DNA of 64,000 nt, taken from Gymnodinialimonas phycosphaerae. GTDB taxonomy: Bacteria; Pseudomonadota; Alphaproteobacteria; Rhodobacterales; Rhodobacteraceae. Both the position numbers and the translations under genes were made by a program. Location of the stretch: the NCBI RefSeq assembly GCF_019195455.1, contig NZ_JAIMBW010000001.1:1612001-1676000 (forward strand), written 5' to 3'. Numbering within the stretch: position 1 is the first letter of the stretch; the number at the start of each line of letters is the position of its first letter. Shown piece after piece: positions 24,777-33,157 of this stretch. The notes beneath the pieces were generated by a model. It had not been told where the DNA came from. It was given only the letters and a program-made list of their open reading frames with translations, and made no database searches.

Positions 24777-25163
24777 CTAGAGTGGCCCCACAACCCGTTC
24801 GATACACGCCTTCAATGCAGTAGGCGAAAATGGCTTCTTGAGAAAATTGTTCATGCCCAGTTGCTTGCCTTTATCGATAACCGCGCCGTCCGTAGTTCCA
24901 GTGATCAAGATGAAGCCCGTCCGCGCCGTTTGCTGGTTGCTACGGAGCGAATGCAAAAGCTGCAACCCATCCATGCCGGGCATGTTGTAGTCCGAGATCA
25001 CCATGTGAACCGGCGACGCCGCTATTTTTTGAAGGGCTGCGTTTCCATCCGCGCAATGGTCGATCGCTGCGATGCCCATCCATTCCAACGCCTGGATGAT
25101 CAGCCCTCGGCTGGTCGACATGTCGTCGACGACCAAGACCCTCAACATATCTTTCGTGCTCAT
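24777..25163 (-). CDS. CheY-like response regulator (second CheY of the operon)
   Basis: A 128-residue single receiver domain with all phosphorylation residues: acidic pair D13-D14 (VVDDMS), phospho-acceptor D58 (VISDYNMPGMDG), T88 (LITGT) and K110 (LKKPF). It has no output domain, so it should bind the flagellar switch or act as a phosphate sink for CheA. Its 3' end abuts the small CheZ-like gene, and its start overlaps the cheR stop by 4 bases. It is distinct in sequence from the other CheY at 28696-29076, so the two may have different targets. Confidence 0.9.
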   Translation of the reverse strand: MSTKDMLRVLVVDDMSTSRGLIIQALEWMGIAAIDHCADGNAALQKIAASPVHMVISDYNMPGMDGLQLLHSLRSNQQTARTGFILITGTTDGAVIDKGKQLGMNNFLKKPFSPTALKACIERVVGPL

Positions 25164-26041
25164 TGTATCGCCCCCCGGGATTTCAGTTCATAGTGTGTGA
25201 CGCCCGTAGATCGCAGGATCTCCGTTGCCGGCCCCGTGACACGCTCGGAGTGACCGATCATCAGGTGGCCGCCGTCTACGATGATATTTGCGAACCTTGG
25301 CCAAAGTCGTTGTTGCGTTTCCGTGGAAAAATAGATCACGACATTGCGGCAGAACACGATGTCGAATTTGCCCTGCATGGGCCAGGGATCCATCAAGTTA
25401 AGCTGACCAAATTGAACCATTGATTTCGCTGACGCCACGACGTCGAACTGGTGGTCTGCCCCTTCGACCTTTGTCGTGTATTTCGACAAGATCGCATGCT
25501 CGGAAAAGTCCTCTTCACTTAGCTTGTAGCGCGCCTTCTGCCCGATGCGGATGACATTGCGATCGATATCGGTTGCGAGGATGCGGATGTTCGACGATGC
25601 CGCCTCGGGAAAGACCTCAAGCATTGTCATTGCGATGGAGTAGGCTTCTTCACCCGAAGAGCATCCAGCCGACCATATCCGCACGCGCCCGCCGACCTTG
25701 GCCTTCGCAATGAGCCCCGGCAGAATCCGCGACCGGAGGCTTTCAAAGTGATGCGGCTCTCTGAAGAATCGTGTGACGTTCGTTGTGAGCAGCAAGATCA
25801 TTTCCTGGATCTCAGGCACAGCTGAGGGGCCGGAAAGAATATCACAATAAGCATCGAAATCACTTAGCCCCAAGACCCGTAGGCGACGTGACAGTCTGGA
25901 GACCGCAAGGCCTTTCTTCGCCTCGGAAAGGACGATACCCGTCTCTTCCTGAAGGCATCGTGCAATCGTTTCGAACGCCGCGTCCCCAATGGTCTGCCGT
26001 GAGGGCGACGACGTCCGCACCGCCGTTTGTGGCATGGTCAT
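25160..26041 (-). CDS. cheR: Chemoreceptor methyltransferase CheR
   Basis: A 293-residue enzyme that uses S-adenosylmethionine to methylate receptor glutamates. The N-terminal helical domain holds SRLSRRLRVLGLSDFDAYC, and the LTTNVTRFFREPHHFE segment is the standard CheR signature. The SAM site reads RIWSAGCSSGEEAYSIAM, with RILATDID, and FDIVFCRNVVIYF follows. There is no C-terminal pentapeptide-binding insert beyond the core. It overlaps cheY (4 bases) and cheW (4 bases). It should counter the methylesterase CheB encoded divergently at 29689. Confidence 0.95.
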   Translation of the reverse strand: MTMPQTAVRTSSPSRQTIGDAAFETIARCLQEETGIVLSEAKKGLAVSRLSRRLRVLGLSDFDAYCDILSGPSAVPEIQEMILLLTTNVTRFFREPHHFESLRSRILPGLIAKAKVGGRVRIWSAGCSSGEEAYSIAMTMLEVFPEAASSNIRILATDIDRNVIRIGQKARYKLSEEDFSEHAILSKYTTKVEGADHQFDVVASAKSMVQFGQLNLMDPWPMQGKFDIVFCRNVVIYFSTETQQRLWPRFANIIVDGGHLMIGHSERVTGPATEILRSTGVTHYELKSRGAIQ

Positions 26042-26505
26042 GCGGCTTCCAGTCCCTTGGACGGCACCACACTCGTCAGATCCAATCGGCGGATCATTTT
26101 GCCCTCAAACAGCACAACGCCCGAAATGAACGCCTTTACTTGATCGGACACCATGTCCGGCACCGCATGCATGGCGTCCTCGGTCACCGCGAGAATATCA
26201 GACACGACGTCCGCCAGAAGGCCGATCGTCTGGCCGTCAACAACGGTGATGATGATCACATGTCGCTCACAGGCCTCCGTGACCCCAAGTCCCAGTCGGT
26301 CCGAAAGGTCGACCACGGGAACGACCGAGCCGCGCAAATTGATCACACCTTTCACATAGCTTTGGGCGTGGGGCAGTGTCGTTGTTTCCGTCCAACCACG
26401 GATTTCCCGCACTGACATGATATCAAAGCAGAAGTCCTGCCCGGCCACGCGAAACGCGACGACTTCCTTCTGCTCGGGCTGAAAACCAGTTTCACTTTGC
26501 GACAT
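26038..26505 (-). CDS. cheW: Chemotaxis adaptor CheW
   Basis: A 155-residue scaffold linking receptors to CheA. It has the two-lobe CheW fold signature, VVAFRVAGQDFCFDIMSVREI at the start and the invariant YVKGVINLRGSVVPVVDL block. The C-terminal segment FISGVVLFEGKMIRRLDL completes the second barrel. It overlaps the end of cheA by 14 bases and cheR by 4, so all are in one operon. Confidence 0.95.
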   Translation of the reverse strand: MSQSETGFQPEQKEVVAFRVAGQDFCFDIMSVREIRGWTETTTLPHAQSYVKGVINLRGSVVPVVDLSDRLGLGVTEACERHVIIITVVDGQTIGLLADVVSDILAVTEDAMHAVPDMVSDQVKAFISGVVLFEGKMIRRLDLTSVVPSKGLEAA

Positions 26506-28699
26506 TGGAAGCTCCTTCTAGCGCGTCTAACCGGGGGGGAGTCATAAGGCTTGATTGCGGCGGCGCGATTCCGCCCGCGATGCCCTCGGGATCTACGATC
26601 AAGGCGATGCGCCCGTCGCCAAGGATGGTCGCTGCGGCGATTCCGTCGACGCGGTTGTAATTCGTCTCGAGGCTCTTGATGACCACCTGGCGTTGATCCT
26701 GAAGACTGTCCACGATCAGGGCACAGCGGCGCTCTGTCTCGGTCTCGATGACCAGAAGCGTGTGGTCATCGAGGTCGTCTGGTGTATCTCGGAAGCCGAA
26801 GATGGCGCCTAGATCTGCGACCGGCACAAGGCTGTCACGCACGGACAAGACACGGCTGCCGCTGCCAATCGTATGGATTTGCGCCGAACTGGGTTGAAGG
26901 GTTTCCTGTATTGCCGTGATCGGAATGACCATGGTTTGCCCCGCGACGTCGACCACCATCCCTTCGAGCACCGCCAAGGTCAGGGGCAAGCTGATCGAAA
27001 AAACAGTGCCCTTGCCCATCTCGGACGAGATCGACATACGCCCGCCCAGGGCAGAGATTTCACTGCGCACGACGTCAAGACCGACACCGCGCCCCGACAG
27101 CTCGGAAACCTCGTCCTTCATGGAGAACCCGGGCATGAACAAAAGGGCGTCGATCTCGGACGCGGTCAACGCCGCGCCAGGAGTGACCAAGCCACGCTCT
27201 TCCCCGATCTCACGGACCTTCTCGCGGTTGATCCCGCCCCCATCGTCGGAGATTTCGATCACGACCCGGCCCGAACGATGGGCCGCGGACAACGTCACTG
27301 TCCCCTCGGCAGGCTTGCCGGCGGCGAGGCGATCTTCCTTGGATTCCAGACCGTGATCGACCGCGTTGCGCACCATATGGTTCAGGGGGTCGACCAAGCG
27401 TTCCAGCACCGTCTTGTCAACTTCGGCCGCCTCCCCTTTCATGATCAGCCGGACGCGTTTTCCGGTCGTCGCACTGGCATCGCGGATCGTCCGTGCCATG
27501 CGCTGGAACAGCGGTTTCACTGGCTGCGCCCGGATGGCCATGACGCCTTCCTGGATTTCACCGGCAAGTTGCTTCAGGCCTTCGATCTCCTGCAAAACCT
27601 CGTCGCCGCTGGTCAGGTCGTGCTTGCTGACAGCCTGGGACAGCATCGCTTCCTTGATCACCAGTTCGCCGACGAGATTGATCAGTTTGTCGACCCGTTC
27701 GAAATCGACGCGAATGGTTTGCGGCGGGGGCGCGGCCTTGGACACGGGCGCAGTTGCGGGTTTGGCGGTCGTCTTTTCCTCGGGGGTCGCTTCCGCAGGC
27801 TCTGGCAGCACCTCCGGCGCAACATCCGTCGGTTCATTTTCCAGCGGCGGCAAGACTGCCGAAGCTTCGACCGGGGCCGGATTTTCAACAGTCGGCCCAT
27901 CCTCCCCGATAGGTGACAAGCCAGATGCATCACGGGTCGAGATCGTGATGATCGCACAATCAGATACGAAGTCGAATACGTCGCGAATGATGTCTTCGGA
28001 CACGTCAGTTTCCAAGTCGATTGACCACTGCAAGTAGGACATCATCGGGTCAAGTCGGGCGAGGCCGGGGACCTCATCAACATTCACGGATATGCGGCCT
28101 TGTCCGAAACGATCCAGCGCCTTGAACAGCAAGGCAGGCTCGTTTCCGCAGGTAAAAAGCTCCGGCTCCGCCGTGAAATCGAGGAGGAACCCGCTCTTTT
28201 TAGCAACCGTGTCCGGGACCATCTCGGCGGGGGCCAAATCCATGAAATCCAGCGCCAGCGGCTCAAAGGAGACGGCTGCATCAGACAAGGCACTCTCTGC
28301 TTCGGTAGGCGTACCTATGACGTCATCCAATTGAGCCCCAAGCGCCTTTGTTTGTGCTGGGTCGGCGTCCTTGTCGTCTCGGGCTGATACGACCAGATCG
28401 GACAGGTGATCGCCGCAATGCTGAAAAAGCGACAGCACGTCATCTGACGTCGAAATCTTTCCGGCGCGCACTTGATCCAAGGCCGTCTCAAAATGGTGTG
28501 CGAAAGCAACCAGCCCATCAAGGCCAAAGGCTCCCGCGCCCCCCTTGATCGAGTGTACCGCGCGAAAGACCACATGGATAGTCTCGTCATCATCGTTGCC
28601 ATCGATCATCAAACCGAAGCCATCGTGCATGGCTTCCAGCAGTTCCTCACATTCCTCGAAAAAGGACGCGCGAAACTGATCCGAACCGCCGACGCTCAT
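26492..28699 (-). CDS. cheA: Chemotaxis sensor histidine kinase CheA
   Basis: A 735-residue kinase. Domain order is HPt P1 with phospho-site H49 (AVHSIKGGAGAFG), a variable middle possibly carrying a P2 CheY-docking domain, a Pro/Ala/Glu linker (about residues 280-320), dimerisation P3 (FERVDKLINLVGELVIKEAM), ATPase P4 with N box HMVRNAVDHGLE, G1 DDGGGI and G2 GRGVGLDVV, and the CheW-like P5 to the C-terminus. It phosphorylates CheY and normally CheB. It overlaps cheY (4 bases) and cheW (14 bases). No chemoreceptor gene is in this window, so inputs come from elsewhere. Confidence 0.95.
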   Translation of the reverse strand: MSVGGSDQFRASFFEECEELLEAMHDGFGLMIDGNDDDETIHVVFRAVHSIKGGAGAFGLDGLVAFAHHFETALDQVRAGKISTSDDVLSLFQHCGDHLSDLVVSARDDKDADPAQTKALGAQLDDVIGTPTEAESALSDAAVSFEPLALDFMDLAPAEMVPDTVAKKSGFLLDFTAEPELFTCGNEPALLFKALDRFGQGRISVNVDEVPGLARLDPMMSYLQWSIDLETDVSEDIIRDVFDFVSDCAIITISTRDASGLSPIGEDGPTVENPAPVEASAVLPPLENEPTDVAPEVLPEPAEATPEEKTTAKPATAPVSKAAPPPQTIRVDFERVDKLINLVGELVIKEAMLSQAVSKHDLTSGDEVLQEIEGLKQLAGEIQEGVMAIRAQPVKPLFQRMARTIRDASATTGKRVRLIMKGEAAEVDKTVLERLVDPLNHMVRNAVDHGLESKEDRLAAGKPAEGTVTLSAAHRSGRVVIEISDDGGGINREKVREIGEERGLVTPGAALTASEIDALLFMPGFSMKDEVSELSGRGVGLDVVRSEISALGGRMSISSEMGKGTVFSISLPLTLAVLEGMVVDVAGQTMVIPITAIQETLQPSSAQIHTIGSGSRVLSVRDSLVPVADLGAIFGFRDTPDDLDDHTLLVIETETERRCALIVDSLQDQRQVVIKSLETNYNRVDGIAAATILGDGRIALIVDPEGIAGGIAPPQSSLMTPPRLDALEGASNVAK

Positions 28700-29076
28700 G
28701 CCTTGCCCTCGGTGTTAGCCACGCGTTCAATGGCCCAGACCAGCTTTTCGTCATCGAATGGTTTCACGATCCAACCGGTCGCGCCGGCCGAGCGGGCACG
28801 GGCGCGCAGTTCCGGGGCGGATTCTGTTGTCAGAACGAGGATGGGAACGAGGCGGTCGCGCGTGAGCTTTCGGGCGGCTTCAATGAAACCGAAGCCATCC
28901 AGGTTCGGCATGTTGATATCCGTGATCACGACATCGGGGTCACTGTTGGCGAAGCGTTCCAACCCTTCGTTGCCGTCTTCGGCAAGATCGACTTCATATC
29001 CGACGCGTCCCAAGGCCGCGCTCAGCAGGTTTCGCATGGTCCGCGAATCGTCGATTGCGAGAACAGAAAGACTCAT
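28696..29076 (-). CDS. cheY: CheY response regulator (first CheY of the operon)
   Basis: A 126-residue receiver with D9-D10 (AIDDSRTMR), phospho-acceptor D53 (VITDINMPNLDG), T83/T84 (VLTTES) and K105 (IVKPFDDE). The AIDDSRTMRN start and TDINMPNLDGF block are typical of CheY proteins encoded beside CheA. It overlaps the STAS gene upstream and cheA downstream by 4 bases each. It is the more CheA-linked of the two CheYs by position. Confidence 0.92.
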   Translation of the reverse strand: MSLSVLAIDDSRTMRNLLSAALGRVGYEVDLAEDGNEGLERFANSDPDVVITDINMPNLDGFGFIEAARKLTRDRLVPILVLTTESAPELRARARSAGATGWIVKPFDDEKLVWAIERVANTEGKA

Positions 29077-29375
29077 GCGCCGACCTCCATTTCCTGAACA
29101 TCCGCGTCATGGGCCCCGATCGTGGACAGGGGCACGCCCAACCCGCGGGCCGCATTGGCAAGGCCGCTGCTGAGTGGCGCGATCTGAAACGCGTGATCGT
29201 CCTCTTGCCACTGTTTTTGCGTGGCAACCAAGACCTGGACACATAGGGCGCCCGCGAAAGTCACGGCGCTTGCATCGATGCAAAGAGGTTGGCCGCGAAA
29301 TCGCAGAAGATCCTTCACCAGCGGCGGGGCAGCGGCACTGTCGAGATGCCCGGTTAGACTGTATGTCGGTGTCAT
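29073..29375 (-). CDS. STAS-domain protein, first gene of the che operon
   Basis: A 100-residue single STAS domain (MTPTYSLTGHLDSAAAPPLV; LCIDASAVTFAGALCVQVLVA; LANAARGLGV). STAS domains typically switch partners by Ser/Thr phosphorylation or bind nucleotides and lipids. Here the usual D-x-S phospho-loop reads AVTFAGAL, so a conserved Ser is not obvious. The start at 29375 is chosen for GAGGAG seven bases upstream. Its position at the head of a che operon is shared with other alphaproteobacterial che loci as I recall them, but its role is unclear. Confidence 0.75.
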   Translation of the reverse strand: MTPTYSLTGHLDSAAAPPLVKDLLRFRGQPLCIDASAVTFAGALCVQVLVATQKQWQEDDHAFQIAPLSSGLANAARGLGVPLSTIGAHDADVQEMEVGA

Positions 29376-29688
29376 CAACTTTCTCCTCAAACGCGTACCC
29401 GGCCCGCCGAACCCTCACAGAATTTGGGTGCGAGCCATTCACCGAGCGCCCTTCAGCGCAGCAATGGCCCTGGGCCTGATCGCCATGAGGGATAGCGCCG
29501 CTCGAATGAAGAACGCGTTAACGTCACCCCAATTTCGTGATTTATCGAAATGCCGCTTTCCGCATGACGCACGGGCCCGCCTTCGACAGGAATTCTTAAT
29601 CCTTTGCCCCTACTCCCGACGGAACACCGGGGGCGCGTGCCTTGCATCGTCGCCCTGAATTTGAACTGCGCCAAGGAAGGTCAAGAAC
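29376..29688. other. Divergent promoter region between the two che transcripts
   Basis: These 313 bases lie between the leftward che operon and the rightward cheB-cheD pair. No gene with sensible composition is visible on either strand. An AT-rich stretch near 29541-29555 (CGTGATTTATCGAAATG) could be part of a promoter, but no box can be assigned with confidence. Confidence 0.5.
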
Positions 29689-30630
29689 GTGCTCCATCGG
29701 TCACCACCTGCCCTCCGGGCGGTCATCATTCTGCCCGACAGCACGATGCGGCGCACGGCTGTGGCCGATATTAACCAAGATCCGCGCTTTGAGATTGTAG
29801 GTGACTTCGCGTCGTTGGCAGAGGCCTACGCGCGGACAGAGGCGCATCCGCCCGACTTGGTGATCTGCAACAGGACGATCACCCGGCAACTCGAATTTCC
29901 AATGTTCGAGGCCATGCTGGCGGCCATTCGCTGCACCCTCGTGCGGGTAGAGCGCGACGCATCGGCCTCGACGATTGCGAGTTTGATCGGCCTGTCCGTC
30001 GGCGCAGTGCCCCCAATGGCCCCCAGGACGCCCGAGGGTCTGGGCACGGGTCAAAGACTTGTCGCCATTGGCGCCTCGACCGGTGGGATCGAGGCCTTGA
30101 AACAGGTCCTGTCAAGCTTCCCAGCCACCTGCCCGCCGACCGTCGTCGTACAACATATCAAGCCAGAGTATCTGAACGGCGTCGTGGGTCGTCTGGACCG
30201 CGCGTGCCCGGCCAAAGTCGTTGCCGCGACGGACCAGTTTGCCCTTCGCCCGGGCGTGGTCGCCTTCGCGCCCGGCCTGCCGATGCATCTGGAACTTCAG
30301 CCACGCGCCCTTCGGTGCATCCTGGTTGAGAAGCCGCCGGTATCCGGCCATCGACCCTCTGTTGATGTGTTGTTTCAAAGCGCTGCCGCTTTGAAGGGGC
30401 GTGCTGTTGGTGTGCTTTTGACCGGGATGGGCCGGGATGGTGCCACGGGGTTGGCCGCAATGCGGCAGGCCGGGGCATGGACAATCGCCCAGGACGCCGC
30501 GACGTCGGTCGTCTACGGCATGCCAAGGGTCGCGGCAGAAGAAGGCGCCGCCTGCGAGGTTCTGCCCCTTCAAAAGATCGGCAAGGCGATTCTGGCCGCC
30601 GCCACAGCGCGAGAGGAAATCAGCAAATGA
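29689..30630 (+). CDS. cheB: CheB-type methylesterase/glutamine deamidase with degenerate receiver
   Basis: A 313-residue protein. The C-terminal esterase domain (about 120-305) is intact, with S130 in GASTGG, H156 in VVQHIKPEYL and D250 in LTGMGRDGA forming the catalytic triad. The N-terminal domain (about 10-105) has receiver length and layout (AVIILPDSTMRRTAV; PPDLVICNRTI), but the phospho-acceptor position is N61 and the acidic pair is P16-D17. It therefore cannot be phosphorylated in the normal way and may be constitutively active, inhibited or a docking module. GTG start; AAGGAAGG at 29673-29680 is the ribosome site. It overlaps cheD by 4 bases. Confidence 0.9.
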   Translation: MLHRSPPALRAVIILPDSTMRRTAVADINQDPRFEIVGDFASLAEAYARTEAHPPDLVICNRTITRQLEFPMFEAMLAAIRCTLVRVERDASASTIASLIGLSVGAVPPMAPRTPEGLGTGQRLVAIGASTGGIEALKQVLSSFPATCPPTVVVQHIKPEYLNGVVGRLDRACPAKVVAATDQFALRPGVVAFAPGLPMHLELQPRALRCILVEKPPVSGHRPSVDVLFQSAAALKGRAVGVLLTGMGRDGATGLAAMRQAGAWTIAQDAATSVVYGMPRVAAEEGAACEVLPLQKIGKAILAAATAREEISK

Positions 30631-31148
30631 TGCATGCAACGCCAGCCAGAACAACCCATGTCATGCAAGGGCAAACCCAGGTGTCCCAGGATCCCAATGA
30701 GGTTCTGACAAGCATTCTGGGGTCCTGCGTCGCGGCCTGCGTTCGCGATCCTGAGCGGCGGATCGGCGGCATGAACCATTTCCTTCTGCCCGGCTCGGAC
30801 CCACGCGACAGTGGCAATGTCCGCTATGGCGCGAAGAGTATGGAAGACTTGATCAACGCACTCCTGCGCAAGGGGGCGGATCGGCGTCGTCTTGAGGTTT
30901 GGCTTTTTGGTGGCGCCAATGTTCTTGGCACGCAAACGGGCGTCGGCGCGGCCAACAGCGCCTTCGCGATGGAGTTCGTCAAGACCGAGGGTTTCACCCT
31001 GCGTGGCAGTGATCTGGGGGGCACGCTTGGCAGGCGCATCCGGTTCACCCCATTCAAGGGCACGGCGCAGGTCGCGCTCATGCAAAAGGCGCCGATCGAA
31101 AAACCCATCGCCAGAAAACCCAGCGGCCCCGACATCGAGCTGTTTTGA
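30627..31148 (+). CDS. cheD: Chemoreceptor glutamine deamidase CheD
   Basis: A 173-residue protein that deamidates receptor glutamines and can interact with CheC-type phosphatases. Catalytic C34 lies in TSILGSCVAACVRD and the general base H51 in GGMNHFLLPG, both diagnostic. A Thr (about residue 10) and the central LEVWLFGGANVLG block also match the family. ATG at 30627 overlaps the cheB stop. With cheB it forms a two-gene transcript divergent from the rest of the che genes. Confidence 0.93.
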   Translation: MMHATPARTTHVMQGQTQVSQDPNEVLTSILGSCVAACVRDPERRIGGMNHFLLPGSDPRDSGNVRYGAKSMEDLINALLRKGADRRRLEVWLFGGANVLGTQTGVGAANSAFAMEFVKTEGFTLRGSDLGGTLGRRIRFTPFKGTAQVALMQKAPIEKPIARKPSGPDIELF

Positions 31149-31267
31149 CGTTTTTGCTTTGATCCCTCCCGGCCAAGGCCCTATGTCGAAGTCACGCGGG
31201 ACAAGGTGTCTCGCAGCGACGGCTCCAGACCACTTGGAATCGTTGGATCATTCACCTTGCGCCGCCG

Positions 31268-31322
31268 CTGGCCCTATCCGTTGAGATAATTGGCCCTACC
31301 ACTATTGAGACCTCTGGCCTCA
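31268..31322 (+). promoter_or_regulatory. Three TGGCC-type direct repeats upstream of xsc (putative TauR operator)
   Basis: Half-sites are CTGGCCCTA (31268-31276), TTGGCCCTA (31290-31298) and CTGGCCTCA (31314-31322), all in the same orientation with starts 22 and 24 bases apart. The last ends 53 bases before the xsc ATG. The same half-site recurs before tpa with the same 22-base spacing and, inverted, before tauR. Confidence 0.65.
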
Positions 31323-31374
31323 TTAACGGCGCAATCGCGGACCCACGGGGGAGTCCGCTCTCGGGAGATTCGCC

Positions 31375-33156
31375 ATGAAAATGACCACCGAAGAAGCCTT
31401 CGTCAAAACCCTTCAGGCCCACGGCATCGACAACGCTTTCGGCATCATCGGCTCTGCCATGATGCCCATCTCTGACATTTTCCCCGACGCGGGCATCAAG
31501 TTCTGGGACTGTGCCCACGAAGGCTCGGCTGGCATGATGTCAGACGGCTACACGCGCGCCACTGGCAAGATGTCCATGATGATCGCGCAAAACGGCCCCG
31601 GCATCACCAACTTCGTGACCGCCGTGAAAACCGCGTACTGGAACCACACGCCACTTCTGCTGGTCACGCCGCAGGCGGCCAACAAGACCATCGGTCAGGG
31701 CGGTTTCCAGGAGGTCGAGCAGATGAAACTGTTCGAGGATATGGTCGCCTACCAGGAAGAGGTCCGCGACCCGACCCGCGTGGCCGAAGTCCTCACCCGC
31801 GTGATCTCCCAGGCCAAGCGCCTGTCCGGTCCGGCTCAGATCAACATCCCCCGCGATTTCTGGACCCAGGTCGTCGATATCGAGATCCCCGATCCGATCG
31901 AATTCGAAGCCTCCCCCGGTGGTGAGAATTCCGTTTCGCAAGCTGCCGCTCTGCTCTCCCAGGCCAAGAACCCCGTCATCCTCAACGGTGCCGGCGTGGT
32001 CCTGTCCGCGGGCGGCATCGAGGCCTCCAAAAACCTGGCCGAGCGTCTGACGGCACCCGTCTGCGTGGGCTACCAGCACAACGACGCCTTCCCCGGCAAC
32101 CATCCGCTTTTCGCCGGTCCCTTGGGCTACAACGGCTCCAAGGCCGGGATGGAGTTGATCAAGGACGCAGACGTCGTCCTGTGCCTTGGCACCCGCCTCA
32201 ACCCCTTCTCCACGCTGCCGGGCTACGGCATCGAATACTGGCCCGCCGATGCCAAGATCATCCAGGTCGACATCAACCCCGACCGCATCGGCCTGACCAA
32301 AAAAGTCACCGTGGGCATCGTGGGCGACGCGGCCAAGGTGGCGAACGGCATCCTGCGACAGCTGGCCGATGATGCGGGCGACGCGGGCCGCGAGGATCGC
32401 AAGAACCACATCGCGCAGACCAAATCGGCCTGGGCGCAGGAACTGTCCTCCATGACCGAAGAGCAGGACGACCCCGGCACCGATTGGAACGTCCGCGCGC
32501 GCGCCGCCAAGCCCGATTGGATGTCCCCCCGCATGGCGTGGCGCGCCATCCAGGCCGCTCTGCCGGTAGAGGCGATCATCTCCAGCGACATCGGCAACAA
32601 CTGCGCCATCGGCAACGCCTATCCGTCGTTCAACGAGGGCCGCAAGTACCTCGCCCCCGGCCTCTTTGGCCCCTGCGGCTACGGCCTGCCCGCCATTGTC
32701 GGCGCCAAGATCGGGCGGCCTGACGTGCCGGTCGTGGGCTTTGCCGGCGACGGCGCTTTCGGTATCGCGGTCAATGAATTGACGGCGATTGGCCGGGGCG
32801 ATTGGCCCGCGATCACCCAGATCGTGTTCCGCAACTACCAGTGGGGCGCGGAAAAGCGGAACTCTACGCTTTGGTTCGACGACAATTTCGTCGGCACCGA
32901 GTTGGACGAAGAGGTCAGCTACTCCGGCATCGCCAATGCCTGCGGCCTGAAGGGTGTGGTCGCCCGCACCCAGGAAGAGCTGACGGCAGCGCTGGATCAA
33001 GCGATCAAGGATCAGATGGAAAACGGCATCACCACCTTGATCGAGGCGATGATCAACCAGGAACTGGGTGATCCCTTCCGTCGCGACGCGATGAAGAAGC
33101 CGGTGCAGGTCGCCGGAATCTCCAAGGATGACATGCGTCCGCAGAAGGTCGCCTGA
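31375..33156 (+). CDS. xsc: Sulfoacetaldehyde acetyltransferase
   Basis: A 593-residue thiamine-diphosphate enzyme converting sulfoacetaldehyde plus phosphate to acetyl phosphate and sulfite, the C-S cleavage step of taurine breakdown. The TPP-fold order is seen: an N-terminal pyrimidine domain with DCAHEGSAGMMSDGYTRATG, a central domain (NPVILNGAGVVLSAGG), and a C-terminal TPP domain with FAGDGAFGIAVNEL and the NYQWGAEKRN loop. The start MKMTTEEAFVKTLQAHGID and the length match Xsc rather than acetolactate synthase. GGGAG precedes the ATG. pta follows after one base, so acetyl phosphate is used directly. Confidence 0.95.
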   Translation: MKMTTEEAFVKTLQAHGIDNAFGIIGSAMMPISDIFPDAGIKFWDCAHEGSAGMMSDGYTRATGKMSMMIAQNGPGITNFVTAVKTAYWNHTPLLLVTPQAANKTIGQGGFQEVEQMKLFEDMVAYQEEVRDPTRVAEVLTRVISQAKRLSGPAQINIPRDFWTQVVDIEIPDPIEFEASPGGENSVSQAAALLSQAKNPVILNGAGVVLSAGGIEASKNLAERLTAPVCVGYQHNDAFPGNHPLFAGPLGYNGSKAGMELIKDADVVLCLGTRLNPFSTLPGYGIEYWPADAKIIQVDINPDRIGLTKKVTVGIVGDAAKVANGILRQLADDAGDAGREDRKNHIAQTKSAWAQELSSMTEEQDDPGTDWNVRARAAKPDWMSPRMAWRAIQAALPVEAIISSDIGNNCAIGNAYPSFNEGRKYLAPGLFGPCGYGLPAIVGAKIGRPDVPVVGFAGDGAFGIAVNELTAIGRGDWPAITQIVFRNYQWGAEKRNSTLWFDDNFVGTELDEEVSYSGIANACGLKGVVARTQEELTAALDQAIKDQMENGITTLIEAMINQELGDPFRRDAMKKPVQVAGISKDDMRPQKVA

Positions 33157-33157
33157 C

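Noticed and set aside
31375..33156. Acetolactate synthase as the identity of the TPP enzyme
   Set aside because: The N-terminal block, length and direct coupling to pta and tpa fit sulfoacetaldehyde acetyltransferase; no small regulatory subunit follows.
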